Shown: piece after piece, positions 33,730-43,461 of the stretch | How the letters are laid out: each line of letters opens with the position of its first letter | Position numbering within the stretch: position 1 is the first letter of the stretch | NCBI RefSeq assembly: GCF_005577435.1 | Contig: NZ_CP040396.1 | Coordinates: forward strand, 323,501 to 387,500 | Reading direction: 5' to 3' | Length of the DNA stretch: 64,000 bases | From: Paenibacillus algicola | Lineage (GTDB): Bacteria > Bacillota > Bacilli > Paenibacillales > Paenibacillaceae | The notes under the pieces: model-generated | Told to the model about the DNA's origin: nothing | Seen by the model: only the letters and a program-made list of their open reading frames with translations | Databases searched by the model: none | Program-made: the position numbers and the translations under genes

Positions 33730-33756
33730 TCGTTATGAAAGTAAACTTCTTGTTAT
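33730..33756 (+). promoter_or_regulatory. CGTTAT/TGTTAT direct repeat before the lichenase
   Basis: TCGTTAT (33730) and TTGTTAT (33750) are 20 bases apart, the same period as the pair before xylanase 1, and lie about 135-160 bases before the lichenase start. Probably a common activator site. Confidence 0.45.
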
Positions 33757-33887
33757 AGAAAGCGTCTTCAAACAGAGATACAATTAGCTTGCATCTAACC
33801 TAACCACAGGAAGGGGGCACAGTGAAGCCATTCAGCTGCGTGCATGTCAGGAAAAAAATACAGATTGGGAAGGTGAGCAAATTGCAA

Positions 33888-34598
33888 ATGAAAAAAAGAT
33901 GGATTGCCCTTTGTTCTTCACTGGTTCTGCTGGCTTCATTGGCGGGTACGGCTTTTGGTGCGACCTCATTATGGGAGCCTTTGACCTCGCATAATTCACA
34001 AAAGTGGGAGAAAGCCGATGGATGGTCTAACGGGGCTATGTTCAACTGTACCTGGCGGGCAAAGAATGCAACGTTTACGAGTGACGGAAAGCTTCGTCTT
34101 GCACTTACAAGCCCTTCTACAAATAAATACGATTGCGGAGAGTACCGATCGAAGGCCAAATTCGGTTACGGGCTGTACGAGGTCAGCATGAAGCCTGCTA
34201 AGAACACCGGAGTTGTTTCCTCCTTCTTTACGTATACGGGCCCGTCAGATGGTACACAATGGGACGAAATCGATATTGAATTCTTAGGCAAGGACACGAC
34301 GAAGGTACAATTTAATTATTATACCAATGGCGTGGGCGGTCACGAAAAAGTAGTGGATCTTGGCTTTGATGCCTCCAAGAGCTACCACACCTATGCTTTT
34401 GACTGGCAGCCAGGCTCCATTACATGGTACGTGGATGGCGTGAAGAAGCACACCGCGACCTCCAATATTCCGAAGACTCCAGGGAAGATCATGATGAACC
34501 TTTGGAACGGTACCGGGGTAGACGGCTGGCTGGGACCCTACAATGGAGCTAATCCATTATACGCTTACTACGATTGGGTTAAATATACGGGCAACTAG
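33888..34598 (+). CDS. bglS: GH16 lichenase (beta-1,3-1,4-glucanase)
   Basis: The secreted enzyme of about 236 residues has a signal peptide ([18 protein letters not shown] to AFGA) and a single GH16 domain, the normal size for bacterial lichenases. The active site DEIDIEFLG carries the two catalytic Glu. Lichenase-specific segments [13 protein letters not shown] and [20 protein letters not shown] are intact. It cleaves mixed-linkage cereal beta-glucan. The frame is open from 33822, but AAGGTGAG and the basic KKR favour ATG 33888 (or TTG 33882). A strong terminator follows. It carries the same upstream direct-repeat pattern as the xylanase. Confidence 0.94.
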   Translation: MKKRWIALCSSLVLLASLAGTAFGATSLWEPLTSHNSQKWEKADGWSNGAMFNCTWRAKNATFTSDGKLRLALTSPSTNKYDCGEYRSKAKFGYGLYEVSMKPAKNTGVVSSFFTYTGPSDGTQWDEIDIEFLGKDTTKVQFNYYTNGVGGHEKVVDLGFDASKSYHTYAFDWQPGSITWYVDGVKKHTATSNIPKTPGKIMMNLWNGTGVDGWLGPYNGANPLYAYYDWVKYTGN

Positions 34599-34608
34599 GT
34601 TGCTCGCC

Positions 34609-34636
34609 AAAAAGCGGCCGTTCCCGGCCGCTTTTT
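34609..34636 (+). terminator. Terminator of the lichenase gene
   Basis: AAAAAGCGGCCG and its exact complement around TTCC; it can also work for the minus strand. Confidence 0.9.
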
Positions 34637-34712
34637 CGTGCTTGCTTAGATCAGCTGAAAGCTTCGGCATCAGCCTCGCCAGCGCAGTGCTAACGCAGGC
34701 GCTGCAAGCTAG

Positions 34713-34889
34713 CTAGCGATAATTGCCGCCTTCGCTCTCCTTGTATTTACCGTTCTGGTCGTGCAGGGATTGCTTCCTGCGGTCGTTGCGGGCCTGTTGC
34801 TGCTGCTGCGCCTCCAGGCTGTTCACGGGAGTGTGCTCCAGCTCTTTTACCGTGTTGACCAGATTTTTGTCCGGATGCTCTGTATTCAC
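34713..34889 (-). CDS. Small hydrophilic protein, unknown
   Basis: A 58-residue, highly charged protein rich in Gln, Asn and Lys, with a QQQQQ run in its middle and no hydrophobic core. The GTG start at 34889 has AAGGAGGCGG seven to ten bases upstream, so it is very likely translated; the frame extends further upstream but without a site. Size and composition resemble small spore or stress proteins of bacilli, but I cannot assign a family. It lies downstream of the arginine-deiminase-like gene, on the same strand. Confidence 0.6.
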   Translation of the reverse strand: MNTEHPDKNLVNTVKELEHTPVNSLEAQQQQQARNDRRKQSLHDQNGKYKESEGGNYR

Positions 34890-34954
34890 AGTAAGCCGCC
34901 TCCTTCGCTGCGTCAAAATAGGGTGCAAGGTAGTATTTGCCGACTACACCGCCG

Positions 34955-35941
34955 CTATACGTAATCCCGCATGAGCGGGAGAATACAGCAATGAATGCCG
35001 CCGCCCAATTTGTGAATTTCCGAGACGTCGACAGGGATCGCTTCCACGCCATTCCGGGATAGCAGCTCCAGGGTACGGACTCCGCTCTTGGAGCACAGCA
35101 CCTGACCGGGCGAGAGGGCGAATACATTGATACTCAGCATGGGGTCCTGGGGGTGTACCTGCAGCAGCTCAAAGCCCCGCTGCTGCAGCTCATCCAGAAA
35201 CCAGAATGGCAGCACAGCAATGTTCACTAGAGCTTTCTGATGATCCACAATTACAAAGGCTTCATCCAGATGAATGATGGAAGCCGGCAACTCTACGGTC
35301 ATCAGTTCGATGTCCTGCAGTGAGAGCAGCTGCCTCACCTGGTGAATGCCGTCAGCATTGACGCGTTCCGAACGGCCGATGACCGCGGTCCTTTCATCTA
35401 GCATCGTGAAGCTGCCCCCCTCTGCGAGCCCTTTTCCCTGTATCATGCCGAGAATTGGCATTCCGGCCCGGCTAAGTGTGGAAGCGAGGAGGGGAGTCTC
35501 CCCGTGACGGACATGGAGCGCAGGTCTGGACAGTATGATGCCGCCTGGCACCACCATGCCTCCATCCCGGGTGAATATCGCTTCGGGAAAATGCTCTACC
35601 GTGCCTTCCAGACCCAGCACTTCGACACCGTGCTGCTTCAGGACAGCGGCCAGATGGTCATGCTGCTCCTGCAGCACGCTCAAGTCAACAGACTGTACAG
35701 GACTATTCTTGGGCAGACAGCCTTGAATATGCTGCAACAGCAGCGGCCCGGATTCGATCGCCCCGCTGTTCTCATCCAGCAGCAGAACTTCGTGCCCGGG
35801 ACGATGCATGAGTACTTGCCGAATGGCACCGACCGGACTTCTCATGCCCCAAGGCTTGCCCCATACCGATTGCAGCAGAGGCGGGTGTTGAAACGGTTCT
35901 TGTACCAGCTTGCGTGACAGCGAGAAAAAGTTCTGTTGCAT
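34955..35941 (-). CDS. DDAH/arginine deiminase-family amidinohydrolase
   Basis: The 328-residue protein belongs to the guanidino-group-modifying enzymes. Motifs: HRPGHEVLLLDENS near residue 46, the substrate-binding FTRDGG near residue 123, EGGSFTMLDE near residue 175, IHLDEAFVIVD with the catalytic His region, and the nucleophilic Cys in GGGIHCCILPL at the C-terminus. It hydrolyses an arginine-like guanidinium group, giving citrulline and an amine or ammonia. The exact substrate (arginine or a methylated derivative) is not visible. It is preceded on the minus strand by the DUF421 gene, 49 bases away, so the two may be co-transcribed. Confidence 0.87.
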   Translation of the reverse strand: MQQNFFSLSRKLVQEPFQHPPLLQSVWGKPWGMRSPVGAIRQVLMHRPGHEVLLLDENSGAIESGPLLLQHIQGCLPKNSPVQSVDLSVLQEQHDHLAAVLKQHGVEVLGLEGTVEHFPEAIFTRDGGMVVPGGIILSRPALHVRHGETPLLASTLSRAGMPILGMIQGKGLAEGGSFTMLDERTAVIGRSERVNADGIHQVRQLLSLQDIELMTVELPASIIHLDEAFVIVDHQKALVNIAVLPFWFLDELQQRGFELLQVHPQDPMLSINVFALSPGQVLCSKSGVRTLELLSRNGVEAIPVDVSEIHKLGGGIHCCILPLMRDYV

Positions 35942-35990
35942 AGGCAGCTCCTTTGATTAGAAGAATGGCACCACAAGGCGGTCCTGTTTA

Positions 35991-36689
35991 TTAATAATGC
36001 AGCGGCGGCAGATTGAGATGCTCCTGCTCTTGGTAAAGCGTAATGTGCAAGCGAAGCTTCCCATCCATCGTGGCCAGAAAAACATCCTCCAGGGAAATGT
36101 CCATCCGGCGCAGCTCCTCGTGCACCCATGATGCCTCCAGTTGAAACGATGCCAGCACACGGGGCTCGATCCGCCCCTCCCGAATGAGGGGAAACACGAG
36201 GGGGGAGGCACCTTGTGTATGCGATTTTTCCAGGATGCTCAGCTGTCCGTTAGGCTCAATCAGAGCCAGCTCTACCGTGCTGGGGTTAAAGACCAGATTT
36301 TCACGCAGCATCTGCAAAATATTATCGATCGTGTACCGCGCCTTCTTGATGTTAGGGTAGATGAGCTTTCCATGGTGGATCACAATGACCGGCTCGAACG
36401 TGACCCACTTTCCAAACTTGCGGAAGGTGATGACCGCATACGAAAATATTTTTTGAAAAATACCGATGACCACAATCGCGAACGCCGTCGGCAGATGCTG
36501 AATCTGAGGATCGGCAATGTCCGCGCCTACGACAGCGCCAAGAGCCAGCACGATCAGGTAATCAAAGATAGGCAGCTCTCCGATGGAGCGTCTACCCATA
36601 AATAGTGTAATGATCAGCATCAGGGGGAAGATGGTCACAATTCTTCCCAGCACGACAGCACAATCCTTCATCCATTCCAGCACAGGCAC
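35991..36689 (-). CDS. DUF421 membrane protein (YetF-type)
   Basis: The 232-residue protein has three N-terminal membrane helices, with GRRSIGELPIFDYLIVLALG between the first and second and the conserved GAVVGADIADP segment, followed by a cytosolic alpha-beta domain (ITFRKFGKWVTFEPVIVIHH, then IDNILQMLRENLVF). This is the DUF421/YetF plan; such proteins are linked to spore membrane functions in bacilli, but the activity is unknown. It probably heads a transcript with the arginine-deiminase-like gene. Length is normal. Confidence 0.88.
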   Translation of the reverse strand: MPVLEWMKDCAVVLGRIVTIFPLMLIITLFMGRRSIGELPIFDYLIVLALGAVVGADIADPQIQHLPTAFAIVVIGIFQKIFSYAVITFRKFGKWVTFEPVIVIHHGKLIYPNIKKARYTIDNILQMLRENLVFNPSTVELALIEPNGQLSILEKSHTQGASPLVFPLIREGRIEPRVLASFQLEASWVHEELRRMDISLEDVFLATMDGKLRLHITLYQEQEHLNLPPLHY

Positions 36690-36822
36690 TTCATCCTTTC
36701 TGTCTGTCGTCTCCCGCAGGCGCCACAGCGGTTCACAGGACTACGAAGGTTTCCTTTTGTGCCATAGTATGGCTGGAAATGGAGAGTTTTAGCCTGAGGA
36801 CAGCCCATTCAAATGGCATAAC

Positions 36823-36848
36823 AAAAGCCGGTGCAGCGCACCGGCTTT
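36823..36848 (-). terminator. Terminator of xylanase 2
   Basis: AAAGCCGGTGC and its exact complement GCACCGGCTTT, followed on the minus strand by a T-rich stretch, directly after the xylanase stop codon. Confidence 0.85.
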
Positions 36849-36854
36849 CTTGCC

Positions 36855-39800
36855 TTATTCCAGGCTCCAGATTCGATACAGAATGACCGCTGCTTCTGCG
36901 CGGGTCATGAGCTCCTGTGGTGCGAGAGCTTGGTTCCTGCCATGAACCAGACCCTCCCCGGTCATGATTGCAGCGCTTTCCTTAGCATACCCCGAGAGGG
37001 CTGCCGCGTCTTTAAACCGGGTCAAGTCTTGGGGCTCGCCGAGCGTTTTTCCGCCGGCCTTCAGAGCCCGTACCGCCATGACCATCATATCCTGGCGCTT
37101 CAGCGGCTGCTCTGGCCTGAAGGTGCCATCAGCATATCCGCTAATGATCCCAAGCTCTAATGCGGCAGCAACCTCAGCCTGAAGAGCGTTCGCCGCGGCA
37201 GCATCGCTGAAGGAGCGGCCGGAGAGATCAGCAGCCGGAATATCCAGCATCCGGACCAGCAGCGCAGCGAATCCGGCCCGGGTCATCGTATCGCCCGGCG
37301 AGAACGTCTGCGGGGTGGTCCCCTGAATCACACCGCGTGCAGCCATGGCATGAACGGCTTGCTCCGCCCAAGGAACGCGCGTGACATCGGCAAACGGCTT
37401 CGCCGCATACGTTACGGCGTAGGTCCCCAACTTCTTCATCGAGAAGCGGACCGCTTGTGTAGAATCATCGTAACGGCTGCTGACGACTGGTGTGGGTACG
37501 CCTTGATCATCCATATGCCAGACGACAATCTGTTCCTGATGATTAGCTTCGGCTGCTGAAGGTGTATAGAATATCTCGGTTTGAATCGGCATCCCGGCCT
37601 GGTCCCAAGGAAGAAGTGTATCTCCATGAAGCAGGCTGACCCGAAGAGCCGGACGATTCCCCGGAAGAGGCGTCATACTCATTCCCGGCCGCAGGCTAAC
37701 GTGGTGATCCAAGGACAGGGTGATGAAGCCTTTTGCCTGTATATCTTTACCTTTGGTGGCTTGGTGCAGCGCCTGGCCCGGGATCGTCAGCTTGGCTGCG
37801 CCAGAGGGAATGACCAGCTCCCAGCCCTCCAGCGCCTGCAGCCCGGACATCGGCAGCTGTAGATCCAGACCGGCCGTCCCCTTTAGACCGGGCACATCAA
37901 TCATCATCTGACGTCCTCGCTCCCCGGCGGCTTGCGATGACTGCAGCGCCTTCTGCAGCAGTGCTGCAGAAACGACGGCTTGCATGCGTCCCTGCTTCAA
38001 GGCTGCCTGCGGCTTCAGAGTTATGACACCGTCATGAACAGTCACGGAGCCATCCGGGTTGTTCGCAGGAACGGTAATGGTGCTTCCCGGCATGTCGCTG
38101 CTGCCAGCAGCCGGCTTGCCCGTCAGGTGCAGGGTGCCGAATACAGAGGTATCCATATAAGCATTGCCTGTGGTATCGTTCCAGGCAGCAACACTTTGGC
38201 GGGCCCCACTCCTTGCGTCGTTGATCTGAACATCAAATCCGAGGCGGGCTCCGTTCCCAGGCTTTACCTCACGCAGAGGAATCTGGAGCTCAACGGTATA
38301 CATGCTGCCGCTGGTCCGTGTAGAGGATTTGAAGCCTGCAGGAGCAGGTTCTGGATTAAAGGACGTTTCATTATCATAATTGACGCGATATTGTCCGTCA
38401 TCCTGCTGATAGTAGGTCGTCTTCTCGTTATTCTCATCCACAAAAACCTCAATAGAATCCTGCTCCCAAGGGTTGGGGCTGCTCTTGTCGAGCTGACCAT
38501 CGTTTACCTTGACCAGCACATAGAGATATTGATCATCCCACAATGCCTTAGCGGTTCCGGTCGCACCCTGCCAAGCTATCTGGTATTGATTGACCGGAAT
38601 GGCGGTGGCAGAATTCCATGCGGCATCCTCGATCCCGTCAATAACAACTGGGGAAGCAGCATAGCTTGCCGAAGTGAAGTTCCCTTCCGGGAGCACCGGC
38701 TGATACCCGGCGATAAACGTGTCAGGGTCTACAATACCGTAGTAGGCAGGCTTCGCTTGTAAATTCCGGTCAAACACGAGCGGGTTAAACGCCGCTCTCC
38801 AGCCTTTGCTGTCCTCTAGCCCCCAGAAGGTGACGCGGCTGATGTGCTCGGCATACTGTTCATACAGCTGAAAGAGTCTCGCATAGATGTAGCTCTGCGC
38901 ATCAGCCTGCTGCTTCGTCATCTGATAGTCACTGCCGGCCTGAATGTCCAGCTCCGTAATGCTGATCTCCACGCCTAATGAAATGAAGCGTTCCAGGGAA
39001 GCTTTCACATTGTCCGGGTTCGTATTCAAGCCGTAGTGGCCCTGCATGCCAATACCATCAATGAGAAGCTTGCCGGGATGCTCCTGACTGTACCTCTCAT
39101 TGATCTCCTTCACCATGTGGTAGATGGCTGTGGCCTTGTTCCGGTTGTCTTCATTGTAATCATTGTAGTACAGCTTGATCTCCCAATCGGGATTCTCATC
39201 CAGCACCTCTCTTGCTGCCAGAAAAGCCTGCTCGACATAATCAGGGCCGATAGCGTGGTACCAGGGCGATTGGCGCAGTGAGCCTTTCCATTGTTCCGGG
39301 GAGGAGGGGTTATCGTTTATGGCTTCGTTCACAACATCCCACGAAATCATCCGGTCTCCAAAATGCTCCATCACCGCGCGAATATGCGTCCTCATATTGT
39401 CTAATGCTTCCTCGCGATCGAGCGGAGAACCCTCGCCGGGACGCGTGGTCATCCAGGCAGGAGACTGCTGATGCCATACGAGAACATGTCCATGCATGCG
39501 GAGTCCCGCATCCAGGGCGGCATTGACCATTTGATCTGCAGCCTCGAAGGTATACGTCCCCTTTTGCGGCTGCAACGCTTCCGGCTTCATGGCATTCTCG
39601 GCTGTTGCTGCGTTATGGTGCTTGCTTAGCAGCTCCAGGCGGATGCCTTCCAGATCCTCCGCTGTAATGGCAGCGCCTATGAGAAATTGAGATGCATAGA
39701 CGTCCCTGAGCGCCTCCAGATCAGGCTGGATAGCGATTGGTCCTGAGTCTGTACGCTCCAGATGCACATCATCGAGATAAAAAGAGGCCGTGCTGCTGGA

Positions 39801-40801
39801 GCTCTCTACATAAATCGTCAGCACTCCGCTGCTGACATTGTTATAGCGGTAGGTGCCCTTCAGCTCTATCCATCCGCTCTCGGCTGTGACGCTCTCCTTA
39901 TCCAGCGTTACATAGCTGGCACTGTTCTCGGTACCGATCTGCGTGGACAGCTGCAGATCGGCACTCTCCGGAGAGATCAGCTTGACCCAAGCGCTGATCG
40001 TATATTCCGCGCCTTGCACTATATAGGGGTCGATGCGCAGGCTCGGTCCATGCCAGGTGTCGGAGCGGCCTTCTGTCTTTAGTGCAAAGCTACCGCCTGA
40101 GCTATGATTCTCCCCGGAAACAAGGGTAAGTTGCTCCGTGCCCTTCCGGCCCTCAAAGCCGCTGACCTGACCATGTTCAAATGTTATGGTGGACCACTCC
40201 CGGACAGGTGCAGAAGGGGGCTGCTCCGGGTCCGTGCCGGGTGTCTTGGTAATAAGCACATGACCGATATAAAAAGGAACCGCCGCCCCAGCTTCATTAG
40301 ACTTGATCCGAAGGGCTACATCGCGGTTCTGGTCTGCCGTGAACTCCTTCTCCAGAATACAGTGCCCCCGGACTTATAATCAACTTCGACATGATTGCTG
40401 TAGCTGTTTACCGTCTGCAGCGCAGCTTTGGCTCCCGCAGGAAGCGGCACATCAGCATCTACGTAGACGGACGCCGTTACGGTATAGGTGACTCCATTCT
40501 CCAATCCGATATCCTCAAATGTAAAATCAGCGGCGTCCCAGTCGTTGCTGCGGCTATGGACATATAGCGCTGCAGCATCGTCTTGAAGCTCGAAAGGCTT
40601 GTCGCTAACGTAATCCAGGCGGGCATTACCGCTTGCAGCCGCCACGCTGTTACCGTCTTCAAAATGCTCCTCGTATACAACAGAAGTCGACGCAGCCGCT
40701 GATTCTGGCTCAGCCGCCGCTTCAGGCGGTAAAGCCGGAATGAACAAAACGGCCGCAAGCACAGCGGCCATCATCTGCTTGAATGTTCGCACAATATGCA
40801 C
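36855..40801 (-). pseudogene. Second SLH-anchored GH10 xylanase, split by a one-base frameshift
   Basis: Two frames form one exported enzyme of about 1315 residues. The first (40801 down to 40316) gives a signal peptide and most of a CBM22-like module. Near 40346-40355 the frame shifts at CTGGAGAAGG; reading the other frame restores VFW-EKEFTADQNRDVAL and the module's end. The second frame, open to 36855, holds a second CBM22-like module, the GH10 barrel (MHGHVLVWHQQ, acid/base Glu in WDVVNEAIND, nucleophile Glu in ITELDIQAG), a CBM9-type module, an Ig-like region of unclear type, and three SLH repeats. All catalytic residues are intact, so it is a very recent mutation, programmed slippage or a sequencing error. 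The terminator at 36823 follows. Confidence 0.85.
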
Positions 40802-41099
40802 CCCTTTACATAAGAATGAACCTTTGTTAAGAAATAAAACGCTCTCATAAATGCAGTGAGTTCCCGGAGCCTCCCTTCACAGAATCATGATAGCGCAGAG
40901 CCTCTCGCACTACACTGCGAAAATTAAAGATGTTATACAGCGAATCACACGTTTGTTAAGATAAAGGTAGAAGCATTTATAGGACCTGACCGAACGCAGA
41001 GCGGAAGGGCAGGGGGCAGGAGCTCGTTTAAAGGAACGTGCGTGCCGGGTAATGGACGACATGCCAGGCATGACTAAATCAAATGTCAGGAGGAATCCT
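40802..41099. other. Divergent regulatory gap
   Basis: The gap lies between xylanase 2 and a membrane-protein gene. It contains TGTTATA near 40931 and TTGTTAA near 40953, resembling the direct repeat before xylanase 1 but with about 22-23 bases spacing. No promoter can be placed firmly. Confidence 0.35.
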
Positions 41100-41738
41100 A
41101 TGTTACGCTGGAGCTGGCTGGCCCTGTGGCTGGCATTTATCGTCTATGCGGCATGGCTCGCACCGGGGCAGGGGGCAGGAGACGATCCCTTGTTCAAGGA
41201 GCTGATCACGCTGCAGTCGAAGGAGCCGTCGCTGATGGCCCTGTTCTCGATGCTGGGGCTGTTCCCGATTGCTTTTGCCTGTTTGCTGCTGCGCAGTGAC
41301 CGGGGCACTCTTCCCGCCTGGCCGTTCTCTTTGGCGGCCTTTGGACTGGGAGCCTTTGCGCTGATTCCGTACTATGTGCTGCAAGGGGAAGAGCGACAAA
41401 GCTCCTTTAGAAAAAACCGCGCCCCCCGCTGGGTGCAAGGACTCGCGGGGTCCGGTTGGTTTTTGTGGCTGCTGATCGCAGGCACCCTGGCGGTTATCGG
41501 CTGGGGGCTGACACAAGGGAGTATGGAGGCCTATCAGGCAGCTTTTCAGTCCTCCCAATTCGTCCACGTGATGAGTCTGGATTTTCTCGTGCTGACTCTG
41601 CTGTCGGTCTATGGGATTTACCGTGATGATCAGCGGAAACCGTACCCTTCAGGGATATCCTGGATGGGCCTGTTCCCGATTGTCGGCCTGCTGCTCTATT
41701 TGTGGCTGACCCGGCACCGGAGCCGCGAAGCTGCCTGA
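41100..41738 (+). CDS. Six-helix membrane protein, unknown
   Basis: The protein of about 212 residues has six hydrophobic segments: LRWSWLALWLAFIVYAAW, ALFSMLGLFPIAFACLLL, PFSLAAFGLGAFALIPYYV, GWFLWLLIAGTLAVIGWG, SLDFLVLTLLSVYGIY and WMGLFPIVGLLLYLWL. AGGAGG lies seven bases before ATG 41100; the frame is open 16 codons further up without a site. The layout recalls DUF2834-type membrane proteins of plants and bacteria, but I am not certain. It precedes the PspA operon by 40 bases on the same strand and may be read with it. Confidence 0.65.
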   Translation: MLRWSWLALWLAFIVYAAWLAPGQGAGDDPLFKELITLQSKEPSLMALFSMLGLFPIAFACLLLRSDRGTLPAWPFSLAAFGLGAFALIPYYVLQGEERQSSFRKNRAPRWVQGLAGSGWFLWLLIAGTLAVIGWGLTQGSMEAYQAAFQSSQFVHVMSLDFLVLTLLSVYGIYRDDQRKPYPSGISWMGLFPIVGLLLYLWLTRHRSREAA

Positions 41739-41778
41739 TGGGGCAGCATAAATACAAGTGTGAATAAGGAGGAGTTCT

Positions 41779-42402
41779 ATGGGAATTCTGTCACGTTTTA
41801 CTCAACTAATGTCAAGCAGCTTTCCGTCAGTCATGGAGCAGGCGGAGGATCCGGAACGGGCCGTCCGCCGATATTTGGAGGAGCTGGGCCGCAATCTGGG
41901 ACAGCTGAAGGCAGAGGCAGCCGCTGCAGAGGCGGCGCAGGGGCGGGCCCGCCGGGCGCTGGATGAATGGCGCGAGGAGCTTCACCGGCTGGAGCGGTAT
42001 GCCGCGAAAGCCCAGGAGTCGGGCGATGAAGGCAAGGCCCGTTCCTTCCAGGATATGAAGGAGCAGCAGGAGAAGAAGGTAGAGCCGCTCCAGGCAGACT
42101 TTCTGGCTGCCACAGAGGAAGCGGCCCGGCTGCAGGAGCTGAGGGGCAAGCTGGTTGCCGACGTGCGGGATCTGGAAGCCCGGCATGCCAGGGTGAAGCA
42201 TACGATGGCGGAAGCGCGGCTGCAGCAGCAGAATCAGGGCGGCAGCGACCCTGCCGGGCCGATTGACGCTCCCTTGGGCATGCTGGAAGAGAAAGCGGAT
42301 CTTGCACTTTATGAAGCAGAGGCGCTGGCTGAGTTAAGATCAGAGCGTCAGGAGAAGAGCTTTGATGAGCTGTTTGACGAGCTGATTCGGCAGGCCCCGT
42401 AA
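41779..42402 (+). CDS. pspA: PspA/IM30-family membrane-stress protein
   Basis: The 207-residue protein is almost wholly coiled coil, starting with the amphipathic membrane-binding helix GILSRFTQLMSSSF and continuing with the conserved EDPERAVRRYLEEL and long Ala/Glu/Arg-rich helices. PspA proteins form ESCRT-III-like rings that protect damaged membranes. It is the first of four genes in the order pspA, ydjG, ydjH, ydjI, as in Bacillus subtilis ydjFGHI. AAGGAGGAG precedes the ATG. Somewhat shorter than the Bacillus protein at its C-terminus. Confidence 0.92.
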   Translation: MGILSRFTQLMSSSFPSVMEQAEDPERAVRRYLEELGRNLGQLKAEAAAAEAAQGRARRALDEWREELHRLERYAAKAQESGDEGKARSFQDMKEQQEKKVEPLQADFLAATEEAARLQELRGKLVADVRDLEARHARVKHTMAEARLQQQNQGGSDPAGPIDAPLGMLEEKADLALYEAEALAELRSERQEKSFDELFDELIRQAP

Positions 42403-42429
42403 GGGACAGACAGAGGGGAGGTGAGGCGA

Positions 42430-43461
42430 ATGCCAGTCATTGCGTACAAATGTCCGAATTGCGGCAGCGGCATGAATTATGATAGTGAGAGCGGGATGCT
42501 GTCCTGTCCGAGCTGCGGCAGAAAGGACAATATTGAAGCTATTCCCGATCCCTTGGCGCAGGAGGTATTCACAGAGGGGGAGGTGAAGCAGTACTCCTGT
42601 ACAAGCTGCGGCGCGGTGCTGATGACCGAGCCGGAGACGTCGGCTACCCGCTGCAGCTTCTGCGGCTCGGCTGTTGTATTGGGGGATCGGTTAAGCGGGG
42701 CGCTGGCACCGGCCTGGGTCATTCCTTTTGCCATCAGCAAGGCTCAGGCGGAGGAAGCGTTCCGCAAATGGTGCCGAAAGGGGCTGCTGACGCCAAGAGG
42801 CTTCATGAAAGCCAGCCGGATCAAGGGCATGACAGGGATCTATGTTCCGTTCTGGCTGTATGACTTACATAACCGGGTGGAGGTTCATGCGCAGGCCATC
42901 AAGGTCAGAACCTACACGCGCGGAGATTATCGGTACACGGAGACAGACCACTACAAGGTATATCGCAAGCTCGTGCTGGATCTGACGAAGCTGCCAGTGG
43001 ATGCCGCCGAGAAAATGAACGACGAGCTGATGGACAAGCTGGAGCCGTTTCCCTATGAGCAGCTGAAGGATTTCAAGACGCCGTATCTGGCGGGTTATAT
43101 AGCCGAGAAATACAGCTATGACGACAAGGAGCTGCTGCCTCGTGCGGAGCGGAGAATTCGCAGCTATATTGATGACTATATCGCCTCCACCATTACCGGA
43201 TATACGCATGTCACTTATGGAGACACCTCCATTGACACCTCTGTAGAGCAGGCTAAGTACGCGCTCTTTCCGGTATGGATGGTGTATTATGATTACAACA
43301 GCGCAGAGCACACCTTTGCCATGAACGGGCAGACCGGGAAGATTGTCGGCAAGCCGCCGATCAGCAAAGCCAAGGTGGCCGGATGGTTTGCGGGCGTGAG
43401 CGGCGCGGCCTTTGTCGCCTTAAGGCTGGCATCGTGGACGATGGGAGGGAGTCTGTGGTGA
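42430..43461 (+). CDS. ydjG: YdjG-like zinc-ribbon protein of the PspA operon
   Basis: The 343-residue protein begins with two zinc ribbons (CPNCGSG with CPSCGRK; CTSCGAV with CSFCGSA) and continues with a beta-rich region containing GIYVPFWLYDLH, YRKLVLDLTKLP and YALFPVWMVYYDY, and has a C-terminal hydrophobic helix (WFAGVSGAAFVALRLA). It is the second gene of the PspA operon. Such proteins link the PspA and SPFH partners at the membrane; the molecular role is unproven. ATG 42430 has GGAGGTGAG upstream. The stop overlaps the next start. Confidence 0.9.
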   Translation: MPVIAYKCPNCGSGMNYDSESGMLSCPSCGRKDNIEAIPDPLAQEVFTEGEVKQYSCTSCGAVLMTEPETSATRCSFCGSAVVLGDRLSGALAPAWVIPFAISKAQAEEAFRKWCRKGLLTPRGFMKASRIKGMTGIYVPFWLYDLHNRVEVHAQAIKVRTYTRGDYRYTETDHYKVYRKLVLDLTKLPVDAAEKMNDELMDKLEPFPYEQLKDFKTPYLAGYIAEKYSYDDKELLPRAERRIRSYIDDYIASTITGYTHVTYGDTSIDTSVEQAKYALFPVWMVYYDYNSAEHTFAMNGQTGKIVGKPPISKAKVAGWFAGVSGAAFVALRLASWTMGGSLW

